NCBI RefSeq assembly: GCF_000614545.1
Contig: NZ_BAKW01000001.1
Coordinates: 62,001-126,000, forward strand
DNA: 64,000 nt
Direction of reading: 5' to 3'
Origin: Asaia platycodi JCM 25414
Lineage (GTDB): Bacteria > Pseudomonadota > Alphaproteobacteria > Acetobacterales > Acetobacteraceae
Of this stretch, positions 1-10,021 are shown in pieces. The position numbers were made by a program, and so were the translations under genes. The notes below the pieces were generated by a model, which was not told the origin of the DNA, searched no databases, and saw only the letters and a list, made by a program, of their open reading frames with translations. Numbering within the stretch: position 1 is the stretch's first letter; every line of letters starts with the position of its first letter.

Positions 1-337
1 CACGTATTCTGGGCATGTCCCAGGCCGATCTGGACGGGATTGCCACCTATTTCAATCTCCTGTTCCGCAAGCCGGTCGGCAAGAACGTGGTCATGCTCTG
101 TGACTCCGTCTCCTGCTACATCATGGGTGCCGAACAGACGCGCGAACGCCTGTGCAAGAAGCTGGGCGTGAAAATGGGCGAGACGACGCCTGACGGTGAA
201 TTCACCGTTCTGCCGATCGTCTGCTCGGTCATTGCGACCACGCCCCGGCCATGCTGGTCGGAAAGGATCTTTTCGGTCCTGTCCGCCCGGAAGACATTGA
301 CGGCATCATCGACGACATTCGGGCGAGGAAGAAGTGA
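1..337 (+). CDS. nuoE: NADH-quinone oxidoreductase subunit E, 5' end missing, one frame break
   Basis: Peripheral-arm subunit of complex I that carries the N1a [2Fe-2S] cluster. The window opens inside the gene (codons in frame from base 3). The first two cluster ligands are seen in MLCDSVSCYIMG (C-x4-C). The second pair (family pattern C-x3-C) lies exactly where the frame breaks, near base 225. Restoring one C in TGCTCGG gives VCLGHCDHAP and then runs cleanly through DLFGPVRPEDIDGI to the TGA at 335-337. The stop overlaps the nuoF ATG by one base, so the two are translationally coupled. I treat the break as a sequencing error, since all other nuo genes follow. Confidence 0.9.
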
Positions 338-1651
338 TGACAGGTCTCAACCCCGAAAAGCAGCCGCTTCTGGCGCTCGTCAATCGCGAGACGCCGCTCG
401 ACCCGGCCGGTTATGACAAGAAGGGCGGCTGGCGCGGCCTGCGTCGCGCCCTGGGCATGAGCCCCGCCGAGATCATCACCGAAGTGACGGATTCCAAGCT
501 GCGCGGTCGTGGCGGCGCTGGTTTCAGCACCGGCATGAAGTGGAGCTTTGTCCCCAAGGAATCCTCAAAGGACCGTCTCAAATATATCGTCGCCAATGGT
601 GACGAGATGGAGCCGGGCACTTTCAAGGATCGCATCCTTGTCGAGGGTAACCCGCTTCAGCTCATCGAAGGCATGATCATCTCGGCCTATGCCATTCAGG
701 CACGGCACGGCATCATCTTCCTGCGTGGCGAGTATCATCTTGGTCTTGAGCGTCTTCAGCAGGCGGTCATTCAGGCGCGTGAAGCCGGTTTCCTCGGTGA
801 GAACATCCTCGCTCGGGCTTCGACTTCGATCTGCACGTCCATCCCTCCGCCGGGCGCTATATCTGCGGTGAGGAAACGGCTCTGATCACGGCGCTTGAAG
901 GCCGTCGCGCCAACCCGCGCGCCAAGCCGCCTTTCCCTCAGATCGGTGGTCTGTGGGGCGCGCCGACGGTCGTCAACAATATTGAGACCTTCAGCAATAT
1001 CCCGCACATCCTGGCCAATGGCACGGAGTGGTATCTGGGGCTGAGCGCCTGCATCGATGGCGGCACCAAGCTTTACGGTGTCAGCGGTCGTGCCAAGCGT
1101 CCGGGCGTGTTCGAGCTGCCTCTGGGCACATCGCTTGGCGTGATCCTGAACGAATGCGCCGGTGGCATGCAGGACGGCTACAAGCTGCGCGCCTTCCTGC
1201 CCGGCGGCGCCTCGACAGCATTTCTCGGGGCAGAGCACGCCGATATTATCATGGACTACCCGACGCCGGAGAAGGCGGGCAGCCGCCTCGGTACGGGTCT
1301 GGCCATTCTGCTCGATGACAAGACCAGCCGATCGGGATGATCCGCAATCTCGAGCATTTCTTTGCGCAGGAATCCTGTGGCTGGTGCACGCCCTGTCGTG
1401 ATGGCCTGCCCTGGGTCGAGCGCCTTCTGATCGCCATTGAAGAAGGGCGCGGCACGCCGGACGATATCGAGCGGCTGCATGATGCTGCCCGCCTGATCGG
1501 CCCGATGGGACGCACCTTCTGTGCTCACGCCCCCGGCGCCATCGCGCCTCTGGCCAGCGGTCTGAAGCTGTTCGCCGAAGATTTCCAGCGACTTGTCAGC
1601 AAGGCCACCCCCGGCACCGCAGAGAGCGGCGCCGCAGGGCAGGCGGCGTAG
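337..1651 (+). CDS. nuoF: NADH-quinone oxidoreductase subunit F (two frame breaks)
   Basis: NADH-oxidising subunit of complex I, binding FMN and the N3 [4Fe-4S] cluster; about 438 residues when repaired. The glycine-rich nucleotide loop GRGGAGFSTGMKW is near residue 55. The conserved GRYICGEETALI follows, and the cluster motif ESCGWCTPCRDG with a later Cys in GRTFCAHAP sits near the C-terminus. Start ATG at 337 overlaps the nuoE stop; a GTG three bases earlier is possible. The frame breaks near 811 (one G lost, GCTCGG for GGCTCGG) and near 1329 (one C lost before GATCGGGATG). Both repairs restore family-consistent sequence. The gene stops 13 bases before nuoG. Confidence 0.92.
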
Positions 1652-1664
1652 GAGGAACGGCCCG

Positions 1665-4376
1665 ATGGCAAAAATCGTAATCGACGGCCGCGAGGTTGAA
1701 GCACGCACTGACGTGAACCTTCTGCAGGCCTGTCTCGAGGCAGGGGAAGACCTGCCCTATTTCTGCTGGCATCCCGAACTCGGGTCTGTTGGCGCCTGCC
1801 GCCAATGTGCCGTCAAGCAATATGCCAATGCCGATGATACGCGCGGTCGTATCGTTATGGCCTGCATGACGCCGGTGACCGAAGGCGCGATCATCTCGGT
1901 GGAAGATCCCGAAGCCAAGGAATTCCGTGGCGAGGTGGTCGAGTGGCTGATGACCAACCACCCTCATGACTGCCCTGTCTGCGAAGAAGGCGGCGAGTGC
2001 CATCTTCAGGACATGACCGTCATGACCGGTCATCGCGAGCGTCGTTATCGCTTCGACAAGCGCACCCACAACAATCAGGAACTCGGTCCTTTCGTGAAGC
2101 ACGAAATGAACCGCTGCATCTCCTGCTATCGTTGCGTGCGCTTCTATCGCGATTATGCGGGCGGCGAGGATCTGGGCGTTTTTGCCTCGCATAACAACGT
2201 CTATTTCGGACGCCATGAGAGCGGCACGCTTGAGAGCCCCTTTTCAGGCAATCTGATCGAGGTCTGCCCGACCGGCGTGTTTACCGACAAGCCGTTCTCG
2301 AAGATGTACAGCCGTAAATGGGATATGCGCGGCGCACCCTCCGTCTGCTCCAACTGCGCGACAGGCTGCAACACCATCATCAATGAGCGCGCCGGCAAGG
2401 TTCGCCGTACGCTCAACCGTTATAATGATGAGGTGAACCGCTACTTCCTGTGCGATCGCGGTCGCTTCGGTCACGGCTGGGTCAATGCCCCCACGCGTCT
2501 GCGTTCGGCGGGTTATGTGATCAATGGTGACATGACGCCGGTTCCGGCACAGGCCGCACTCGATCATTTCGGCAAGATCGCAGCTTCCGGCAAGCTGGTG
2601 GGCATCGGCTCGCCGCGCGCCTCGCTGGAATCCAACTATGCCCTGCGCAAGCTGGTCGGTGCCGAGAATTTCTCGACCGGCATGGCCGAGCCTGAGCATG
2701 GTCTGGTCAAACTGGCCGTCTCGCTGCTGACGTCCACCCCCGCCCGCATCGCCACGATGCAGGAGATGGAAACGGCTGACGGCGCGCTGATTCTGGGTGA
2801 GGATGTTTCGGCAACCTCGCCGCGCATGAGCCTGGCGCTGCGCCAGATCAAGCGCACGGCCTTCAACAAGGCTGCCGATCAGGCCCGCGTGCCGCACTGG
2901 ATGGACGCCTCTGTGCGTACGCTGGGTCAGGACACGATTTCGCCGCTCTTCGTGGTGTCACCGACATCGACCGATCTGGACGGCTTCGCTCAGGAGGCCG
3001 TTCGCGCCATGCCTGACGACGCGGCCCGCCTTGGTTTTGCCATCGCCCATCGCATCGATGCCTCTGCACCCGATGTGACGGGTCTGACCGACGCTGAAAC
3101 GGCAGCGGCGACGCGTATTGCCGAGACCTTGCTTGCGGCAGAAAAGCCGCTTCTGGTGTCTGGCCTGCAATATGCGTCTCCTGCCCTGCTTCAGGCGACG
3201 GCCAATATTGCTTCGGCCCTTGCTGCTAGGGGCAAGACGCCGCTGATGAGCTTCGTCCTGCCGGAAGCGAATTCCATGGGGCTTGCCCTGATGGATGGGC
3301 TGTCTCTCGACACAGTCGCGTCACGCGCAGCCGACGCCACGCTCATCGTGCTCGAAAACGATCTGAGCCGCCGTCTGGATGGCGCTCAGTTCGACGCGCT
3401 GGTCGGTGGTGCTGCCAATCTGGTCGTGCTCGATCACTCGGTCACGCCGACGGCCATACGCTCGCACGTCACCTTTCCCTCGGCAGCCTATTCCGAAACG
3501 GACGGCACGCTGGTCAGCGCCGAAGGTCGTGCCCAGCGCTTCTTCCAGGTGGTCTATCCTGATGCTCCGCTCCAGGCGGGGTGGCGCTGGATTGTCGATA
3601 TGGCGCAGGCCGCTGGCCTCAGCCATGTGCAGCCCTGGGCCAGGCTGGACGATCTGATCGCCGAGATCGCCACTGTCATGCCGGTTTTTGCCCGCATCCC
3701 AGAGGCAGCACCGGGTTCGGATTACACGCTCGAAGGCACATCGCTGCGCAGCCAGACGCATCGCGTCAGCGGTCGCACGGCCATTCGCGCCAATATCAGT
3801 GTGCGCGACATTCCGCCGCCGAGTTCGCCCGACACGCCGCTGCATTCCACCATGGAAGGCTCCTACGGGACCGATATGCCCGGCACGCTCGTGCCGTTCT
3901 ATCAGGTGCCCGGCTGGAATTCCGAGCAGGCGCTCAACCGATTCCAACAGGAAATCGGTGGCAAGATGCGCGGTGGTGATAGTGGTGTGCGTCTGGTCGA
4001 GGGGGCTGAAGGGGCCGCTCATGGCTATGCCATGGACGTGCCGAATGCCTTCGTCGCTCGTGCTGGTCAGGTCATGCTCCTCCCCGAGGCGCGTGTGTTC
4101 GGCACCGACGAAATGAGCATGATGGCTCAGCCGATCGCCGATCGTGCTGCCCCGGCCTTCATCCGTGTCGGTGGTACGGTGGCTGAGGGCGCACAGGTTC
4201 GCCTGTCGCTGAATGGCGAGATCTACACGGTCGATGCCGTGTCTGACCCGACCCTGCCCGAAGGTGTGGCGACCTGCCCGCCCCATATGGTGTCGCGCTC
4301 CTGGTCCACACCGGGCTGGGTCTCGCTTGAAATCACGGCGCCTGCCGAGCGTATTGGAACGGAGAGCGCGGTATGA
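1665..4376 (+). CDS. nuoG: NADH-quinone oxidoreductase subunit G
   Basis: Iron-sulfur subunit of the complex I peripheral arm, 903 residues and uninterrupted. The N-terminal ferredoxin-like domain shows FCWHPELGSVGACRQC ([2Fe-2S], N1b). Next come HPHDCPVCEEGGECH (N4/N5 region), NRCISCYRC, and the fourth-cluster motif VCSNCATGC near residue 230. A long molybdopterin-oxidoreductase-like domain follows. The length is close to the E. coli protein (about 908) rather than the roughly 690 residues usual in many alphaproteobacteria. The ATG at 1665 is chosen because AGGAGG-like sequence lies just upstream and MAKIVIDGREV is the usual start. The reading frame stays open upstream to 1593 inside nuoF, but that is not needed. 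The stop overlaps the nuoH start. Confidence 0.96.
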   Translation: MAKIVIDGREVEARTDVNLLQACLEAGEDLPYFCWHPELGSVGACRQCAVKQYANADDTRGRIVMACMTPVTEGAIISVEDPEAKEFRGEVVEWLMTNHPHDCPVCEEGGECHLQDMTVMTGHRERRYRFDKRTHNNQELGPFVKHEMNRCISCYRCVRFYRDYAGGEDLGVFASHNNVYFGRHESGTLESPFSGNLIEVCPTGVFTDKPFSKMYSRKWDMRGAPSVCSNCATGCNTIINERAGKVRRTLNRYNDEVNRYFLCDRGRFGHGWVNAPTRLRSAGYVINGDMTPVPAQAALDHFGKIAASGKLVGIGSPRASLESNYALRKLVGAENFSTGMAEPEHGLVKLAVSLLTSTPARIATMQEMETADGALILGEDVSATSPRMSLALRQIKRTAFNKAADQARVPHWMDASVRTLGQDTISPLFVVSPTSTDLDGFAQEAVRAMPDDAARLGFAIAHRIDASAPDVTGLTDAETAAATRIAETLLAAEKPLLVSGLQYASPALLQATANIASALAARGKTPLMSFVLPEANSMGLALMDGLSLDTVASRAADATLIVLENDLSRRLDGAQFDALVGGAANLVVLDHSVTPTAIRSHVTFPSAAYSETDGTLVSAEGRAQRFFQVVYPDAPLQAGWRWIVDMAQAAGLSHVQPWARLDDLIAEIATVMPVFARIPEAAPGSDYTLEGTSLRSQTHRVSGRTAIRANISVRDIPPPSSPDTPLHSTMEGSYGTDMPGTLVPFYQVPGWNSEQALNRFQQEIGGKMRGGDSGVRLVEGAEGAAHGYAMDVPNAFVARAGQVMLLPEARVFGTDEMSMMAQPIADRAAPAFIRVGGTVAEGAQVRLSLNGEIYTVDAVSDPTLPEGVATCPPHMVSRSWSTPGWVSLEITAPAERIGTESAV

Positions 4377-5335
4377 TGCCCATCGTGTGGCCAATTCTTG
4401 TGATCGTCGTGACCGTCTTTGGCGTTCTCGGCGTCGCAGCGCTCTCGACGACACTGGAGCGGCGCCTTCTCGGCGTGTTCCAGGATCGTCCCGGCCCTAA
4501 CCGTGTCGGACCTTTCGGTCTCTTCCAGATCATCGCCGATGCGATGAAGATGCTGTTCAAGCAAGACTGGATCCCGCCTTTCGCCGATAAATGGGTGTTC
4601 CTCGTGGCCCCGATCATCGGGTTCATGGCGGTTCTGCTCTGCTTCGGCGTTGTGCCGATCACGCCGATCTGGAGTGTTGCGGGTGACCTCAATGTCGGCC
4701 TGCTCTTCGTTTTCGGTATGCTCGGACTTGGCGTTTATTCCGTGGTTCTCGCCGGTTGGTCGTCCAACAACAAATACGCCCTGCTCGGTGGCATGCGTGC
4801 CGCCGCCCAGATGATCTCCTATGAGGTCTTCATGGGCCTTTCGGTCATGGGCGTGGTGATGGCGGCTGGTTCGTTCAGCATTCGCGACATCGTCGAAGCC
4901 CAGACGAATTGCTGGTTCATTATTCCGCAATGCGTTGGTGCCGTCATTTTCCTGCTCGCCGGTATTGCCGAGACGCATCGTCTGCCTTTCGACTTTCCTG
5001 AGGGCGAGAACGAGATCGGCGCCGGGTTCCATACCGAATATTCCGGCATGAAATTCGGTCTGTTCTATCTGGCTGAATATGCCGGTGTCGCGCTTAGCTC
5101 GGCCCTGATCACCACGCTTTACCTGGGTGGCTGGCATGGCCCGTTCCTGCCGCCCTTCCTGTGGTTTGCGATCAAGGTCTTCCTGCTGATCTGCTTCTAT
5201 ATCCTCCTGCGTGCAGCACTGCCCCGTCCGCGTTACGACCAGCTGATGTCTTTCGGCTGGAAGGTGCTGCTGCCGCTATCCCTGCTTAACATTCTGGTCA
5301 CCGGCGCGGTCATTCTGCTGCGCGCGGGCGTCTGA
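4373..5335 (+). CDS. nuoH: NADH-quinone oxidoreductase subunit H
   Basis: Membrane subunit that links the quinone site to the proton-pumping arm; 320 residues, about eight hydrophobic segments. It carries the conserved [19 protein letters not shown] region near residue 25, the loop [11 protein letters not shown], and [20 protein letters not shown] near residue 205, which line the quinone channel in known structures. The start is an ATGATG pair overlapping the nuoG stop; either ATG could be used. The gene is intact. Confidence 0.96.
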   Translation: MMPIVWPILVIVVTVFGVLGVAALSTTLERRLLGVFQDRPGPNRVGPFGLFQIIADAMKMLFKQDWIPPFADKWVFLVAPIIGFMAVLLCFGVVPITPIWSVAGDLNVGLLFVFGMLGLGVYSVVLAGWSSNNKYALLGGMRAAAQMISYEVFMGLSVMGVVMAAGSFSIRDIVEAQTNCWFIIPQCVGAVIFLLAGIAETHRLPFDFPEGENEIGAGFHTEYSGMKFGLFYLAEYAGVALSSALITTLYLGGWHGPFLPPFLWFAIKVFLLICFYILLRAALPRPRYDQLMSFGWKVLLPLSLLNILVTGAVILLRAGV

Positions 5336-5348
5336 GAGGGAGCGCGCC

Positions 5349-5861
5349 ATGCTCGGTATTCTCCGCACTATATGGTTGACGTTCCTGCACATGTTTCATC
5401 GCAATGAAACGGTTCAGTATCCGGACGTCAAACCGTACCTGTCCCCCCGCTATCGCGGCCGTATCGTTCTGACCCGCGACCCCAGCGGCGAAGAACGCTG
5501 CGTGGCCTGCAATCTTTGCGCGGCAGCCTGCCCGGTCGATTGCATCAGCCTGCAGAAAGGCGAGAAGGAAGGGCGCTGGTATCCGGAATTCTTCCAGATC
5601 AATTTCTCACGCTGCATTTTCTGCGGTTTTTGTGAGGAAGCCTGCCCGACCTATGCCATCCAGCTCACGCCCGATTTCGAGATGAGCGAATATGTGCGCC
5701 AGAACCTGGTTTACGAAAAGGAAGACCTCCTGATCAGCGGTCCCGGCAAGGTACATGATTACAGCTTCTATAATGTTTCGGGGCTCAAGATCCCGGGCAA
5801 GAATAAAGGTGAAGCCGAAAATGAAGCCAAGCCCATCGACATTCATGCGCTGATGCCCTGA
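5349..5861 (+). CDS. nuoI: NADH-quinone oxidoreductase subunit I
   Basis: Ferredoxin-like subunit that passes electrons through clusters N6a and N6b towards N2; 170 residues. Two classic 8Fe motifs are visible: [15 protein letters not shown] near residues 53-67 and [15 protein letters not shown] near 92-106. The start lies 13 bases after nuoH with GGGAGCG upstream. Only two bases separate its stop from nuoJ, in line with a single operon. Intact. Confidence 0.96.
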   Translation: MLGILRTIWLTFLHMFHRNETVQYPDVKPYLSPRYRGRIVLTRDPSGEERCVACNLCAAACPVDCISLQKGEKEGRWYPEFFQINFSRCIFCGFCEEACPTYAIQLTPDFEMSEYVRQNLVYEKEDLLISGPGKVHDYSFYNVSGLKIPGKNKGEAENEAKPIDIHALMP

Positions 5862-5863
5862 TC

Positions 5864-6367
5864 ATGAATATCATGCTTGAACTCTATGGGCTGATTGCCA
5901 TCGGCGCGACCGCGTTGGCGATTACCCGCACAATCCCGGTGCATGGCCTGCTTTATCTTGTCGTGTCCCTTCTGGCCCTGGCCTGCATGTTCGAACAGCT
6001 TGGTGCGCCTTTTGCCGCCATGCTCGAAATCATCGTCTATGCCGGCGCGATCATGGTGCTGTTCGTGTTTGTGGTCATGATGATCAATCTCGGCCAGCCC
6101 GATCAGCTTCGTGAAAAAGGCTGGTTCGCCGGTGGTGCCTGGATCGGCCCCAGCGTGATCTCGATCCTGCTGATGGGGCTCCTTGTCTACGGGCTGCACC
6201 ATAACACCATGGCAGTGGGCACGGTCGGTGCTGCTATCGGCCCGAAAGCAGTCGGCCTGACGCTGTATGGTCCGTATATCCTGACCGTTGAGCTTTCATC
6301 TTTCCTGCTGCTCGCAGGGCTGGTGAGCGCCTATCACATCGGCCGCCGCATTGGGGGGAATTCCTGA
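5864..6367 (+). CDS. nuoJ: NADH-quinone oxidoreductase subunit J
   Basis: Small membrane subunit of complex I; 167 residues with about five hydrophobic segments. The conserved segment [19 protein letters not shown] near residue 54 is the pi-bulge helix region typical of NuoJ. ATG at 5864 follows two bases after the nuoI stop, so translation is likely coupled. Intact. Confidence 0.94.
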   Translation: MNIMLELYGLIAIGATALAITRTIPVHGLLYLVVSLLALACMFEQLGAPFAAMLEIIVYAGAIMVLFVFVVMMINLGQPDQLREKGWFAGGAWIGPSVISILLMGLLVYGLHHNTMAVGTVGAAIGPKAVGLTLYGPYILTVELSSFLLLAGLVSAYHIGRRIGGNS

Positions 6368-6368
6368 T

Positions 6369-6680
6369 ATGACTGCTGCCGATCCCAATGGCGCGCTCAT
6401 TGTCGCCGTCATTCTCTTTTCACTCGGAGCGTTGGGCGTTCTCGTACGCCGCAACCTGCTCTTCATGCTGATGTCGACCGAGATCATGCTCAATGCCGCA
6501 TGCCTCGCCTTTATCGCGGCGGGCAATCGCTGGCATATGGCGGATGGCCAGGTCATGTTCATGATGGTCGTGGCTTTTGCCGCAGCGGAATCCGCTGTCG
6601 GCCTGGCCATCATCCTGCGCATGCATGCTGCTGGACGCTCCACGCTTGATGCCGATACCGGCAACCGTCTGGGGGGTTAG
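6369..6680 (+). CDS. nuoK: NADH-quinone oxidoreductase subunit K
   Basis: Three-helix membrane subunit of complex I, 103 residues (E. coli: 100). The Glu in the segment [19 protein letters not shown] and the second in [15 protein letters not shown] match the two conserved membrane glutamates of the family. The ATG at 6369 is one base past the nuoJ stop; the open frame continues upstream but overlaps nuoJ. Intact. Confidence 0.95.
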   Translation: MTAADPNGALIVAVILFSLGALGVLVRRNLLFMLMSTEIMLNAACLAFIAAGNRWHMADGQVMFMMVVAFAAAESAVGLAIILRMHAAGRSTLDADTGNRLGG

Positions 6681-6684
6681 TCTC

Positions 6685-8522
6685 GTGGCTTCGCTGCTTC
6701 CGCTCGTCATTCTCTGCCCCCTTGCGGTCTCCATCATCCTGATGCTGACCGGGGGCAAGTTGCCCGCAAGGCCACGACGCTGCTCGTCGGCGCGGGGATG
6801 GGGCTTTGCGCCCTGTTCGCCGTGGTCTCGGCCTACAGCTTTCTCTCTGGCCCGAATTCGCTTGGATCGCTGCACGTCGTGCTGTGGAACTGGATGAATG
6901 TCGGCTCCTTCAACGCCCAGATCGCGCTCACGCTCGACCGGCTCTCGCTGGTCATGATGCTGGTCGTGTCCTGCGTCGGCTTCCTCATTCTCGTCTATGC
7001 CTGCGCGTATATGTATGACGACGAGGATATCGCGCGCTTCTTCACCTATATGACGTTGTTCGTCGCCTCCATGCTGCTGCTGGTTCTGGCGTCAGATCTG
7101 CTTGGCGTCTTCATCGGCTGGGAAGGCGTGGGGTTGTGCTCCTATCTGCTCATCGGCTTCTGGTATGGCGAACAGGCCAATGCCATCGCCGCGCGCAAGG
7201 CCTTCGTGGTCACGCGTGTCGGTGACGCGCTGTTCCTGCTCGGTATGCTGCTGATGGCAACGGCCGTCGGCTCGCTGGACATTCCGACACTTCTGGCTGT
7301 CGGCCCCCATGCCGCGCCGCGCACGCTGACGCTTGGCATGTTCCTGCTGCTCGGCGGCGCCATGGCCAAATCGGCACAGGTGCCGCTCCAGACCTGGCTT
7401 CCTGATGCCATGGCTGGTCCGACGCCTGTTTCGGCCCTGATCCATGCCGCGACCATGGTCACGGCGGGCGTCTATCTTCTTGCTCGACTGCATGGGCTGT
7501 TCGTCATGACGCCGCTGGCCATGCTGGCCTGCGCCATTGTCGGCTTCGTAACCATCCTGCTCGCTGCCGGTAGTGCGCTGGTTCAGACCGATATCAAGCG
7601 TATTCTCGCTTATTCGACCATGAGCCAGCTCGGCTACATGTATCTGGCGCTCGGTTGCGGCGCCTGGCATGCGGCCATGTTCCATCTCGTGACTCATGCC
7701 TTCTTCAAGGCGCTGCTCTTCATGGCGGCCGGTTCGATCATCCTGCGCGTTCATCACGAGCAGGACATCTTCAAGATGGGTGGTCTGCGCAAGGACATGC
7801 CTTGGGTGTTTGCCGCGTTCCTCGCGGGCTCGGCAGCACTTGCCGGTCTGCCGCTGATCACGGCGGGTTATTTCTCAAAGGAACTCATCCTTGGCAGCGC
7901 CTATGATCTGAGCCCGATCTTCTGGGCCGGTGCGCTGTTCGGTGCCTTCCTGACTTCGATCTACATCTTCCGCTGCGTGTTCATCGTGTTCTGGGGCGGT
8001 CATCGCACCCATGCTCACGGTAAGTCCGGTCTGGCCATGGCGCTGCCGATGGCCATCCTGTCGGTGCTCGCCATCGGCGGTGGCTGGATGGAAATGCCGG
8101 ATGCGATTGCAAACGTGCATATCTTCTCGAACCTGCTGGCACCCGTGCTGGGCGCCTTGCCTGAAGAGCATAATACCAGCCTGCTCATTCTCGGCTCGCT
8201 TGTGCCGATTGCCGGTGTGACCATCGCCTGGACGCTGTGGCGCCCCAAGGGCGAAGCACCGGTTGCTGCCGAAAGCCCCGCTATTGCGACGCTGCGCGCC
8301 GATTGGGGTTTCGACACGCTGTATGACTGGCTCTTCGTGCGGCCGTTCATGGTGCTTGCCCATCTGAACCGTCGTGATTTCATCGATCGTTTCTATGATC
8401 TTGTTGCAGCCCTCACACAGGGCAGCGGACATGCTGTTGCGAAGCTGCAGAGCGGCCAGGTGCGTCGCTATGCCGGCTGGATCGCAGCAGGAACGGTTGC
8501 AGCTCTTTGTCTGGCGGTATGA
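6685..8522 (+). CDS. nuoL: NADH-quinone oxidoreductase subunit L (one frame break)
   Basis: Distal antiporter-like proton-pumping subunit, about 612 residues with many membrane helices and the long lateral helix at the C-terminus. Family landmarks include the Glu in GVFIGWEGVGLCSYLLIGFW, the Lys in GGAMAKSAQVPLQTWLPDA, and the segment PVSALIHAATMVTAGVYLL. The start is probably GTG 6685 (VASLLPLVILCPLAVS), four bases after nuoK. The frame breaks near 6752, where GGGGGCAAG is probably GGGGGCCAAG. The stop overlaps the nuoM ATG. Confidence 0.93.
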
Positions 8523-10021
8523 TGATGTTTGCACTTCCCGCTCTCGTACTTATCCCCTTCATCGGGGGTCTCGCAGCCTGGCTTGTCGGGCTGCGGGGCG
8601 CTTCACGTGCCGCCTGGGTGTCGTCTCTGATCACCCTTGTTCTCATGGTGGTGCTGCTCGCGCAGATCACGATCAGCAGCTTTGCCGCTGGCGCCGGGGC
8701 AGGGGGATGGTTCGCCCATTTCTCCATGGCCTGGGTGCCGATGCTCGGTATCAATGTGCGGTTCGATCTCGACGGGCTGAGTCTCGTCATGCTTTGGCTG
8801 AACGCGCTGATCGCGCTGCCTTGCGCGCTGCTCAGCGCCCGTAACGTAGCCGATCGCGCTGGACTGTTTCACTGCCTGCTTCTGGCCACTGTGGCCGGAA
8901 TCAACGGCGTGTTCATGGCGACCGATCTGTTCCTGTTCTTCTTCTTCTGGGAACTGATGCTGCTGCCGCTTTTCGGGCTCATCCTGATCTGGGGCGATGC
9001 CGGTCGTCAGCGCGCCGTGCTGAAATTCTTCCTGTTCACGCAGGGCAGCGGCCTGTTGATGCTTCTGGCCATTCTGGGTCTGGTCATCGTCAATGCCCAG
9101 CGCACCGGCGTGATCACCTTCGACTATTTCGCCCTGTCGCAGACCGCCATGATCGCGCCGATCGCGCCGGTGCTGATGCTGGGCTTCTTCATCGCCTTTG
9201 CGGTGAAGCTGCCGATGGTGCCGTTCCACGCCTGGCTACCTGACACCTATGCAGCGTCGCCGGCTGCGGTGAGCATCCTGCTTTCGGGCGTGCTGGCCAA
9301 GACGGGCGGCTACGGTCTGATCCGCTTCGTGGTCATGCTCTTCCCGGGGCCGGCCGCGCATCTCGCGCCTATCGCCATGACGCTTGGTGTTGTCGGTATT
9401 CTCTACTGCGCGTGGCTTGCCGTTGCGCAGGACGATATCAAACGCCTGATCGCCTACTCTTCCATCAGCCATCTTGGTTTCATCCTGCTGGGTGTGTTTT
9501 CGGGCACGCGCATCGGTATGGAGGGCGCCATTGCCCAGATGGTGGCGCATGGTCTGAGCACCGGGGCGCTCTTTGTGATTGCCGGTCTGCTGGAAGAACG
9601 TCTGGGCACACGCGACATGTCCAAAATGGGCGGTCTCTGGCCCGCCATGCCGCAATTCTCGGCCCTGGCCATGTTCTTTGCCGCCGCCTCTCTCGGCCTT
9701 CCGGGTCTGGGAAATTTCGTTGGTGAGTTCCTGGTGCTGATGGGCACATGGCAGGTCAGCCATGTGATGACGTTCTTTGCGGCTGCTGGCCTGGTTCTCT
9801 CTTCGGTCTATTCGCTCACGATGATGCTTCGCGTGTTCTATGGCCCGAAAAAGACCGAAAGCCTCGCTCCGCTCGGTGCGCCTTCCGTGCCGCATATCGC
9901 CGTTCTCGGTGTGGCAGCCCTTCTTCTCCTTGCGCTTGGTGTCTATCCTCAGCCGGTTCTGAACCTCTCAGTACCTGCAAGCCCCCATGTCGTGAGCATC
10001 GCTCAGGAGCAGGCCCAGTAA
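8519..10021 (+). CDS. nuoM: NADH-quinone oxidoreductase subunit M
   Basis: Antiporter-like proton-pumping subunit, 500 residues, uninterrupted. Landmarks: the Glu in FFFFWELMLLPLFGLIL, the Lys in FAVKLPMVPFHAWLPDTY, and VLAKTGGYGLIRF. The ATG at 8519 overlaps the nuoL stop (ATGA); further ATG codons at 8522 and 8525 are possible starts. The TAA at 10019-10021 shares its last base with the nuoN ATG. Confidence 0.95.
   Translation: MMMFALPALVLIPFIGGLAAWLVGLRGASRAAWVSSLITLVLMVVLLAQITISSFAAGAGAGGWFAHFSMAWVPMLGINVRFDLDGLSLVMLWLNALIALPCALLSARNVADRAGLFHCLLLATVAGINGVFMATDLFLFFFFWELMLLPLFGLILIWGDAGRQRAVLKFFLFTQGSGLLMLLAILGLVIVNAQRTGVITFDYFALSQTAMIAPIAPVLMLGFFIAFAVKLPMVPFHAWLPDTYAASPAAVSILLSGVLAKTGGYGLIRFVVMLFPGPAAHLAPIAMTLGVVGILYCAWLAVAQDDIKRLIAYSSISHLGFILLGVFSGTRIGMEGAIAQMVAHGLSTGALFVIAGLLEERLGTRDMSKMGGLWPAMPQFSALAMFFAAASLGLPGLGNFVGEFLVLMGTWQVSHVMTFFAAAGLVLSSVYSLTMMLRVFYGPKKTESLAPLGAPSVPHIAVLGVAALLLLALGVYPQPVLNLSVPASPHVVSIAQEQAQ

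Noticed and set aside
337..1651. nuoF and other split genes as true pseudogenes or programmed frameshift sites
   Set aside because: No slippery heptamer or shared context; breaks are scattered over many genes with intact sequence on both sides.
3321..5137. Long open frames antisense to nuoG and nuoH
   Set aside because: His/Arg-rich translations typical of the non-coding strand in G/C-rich genes; the sense genes are certain.
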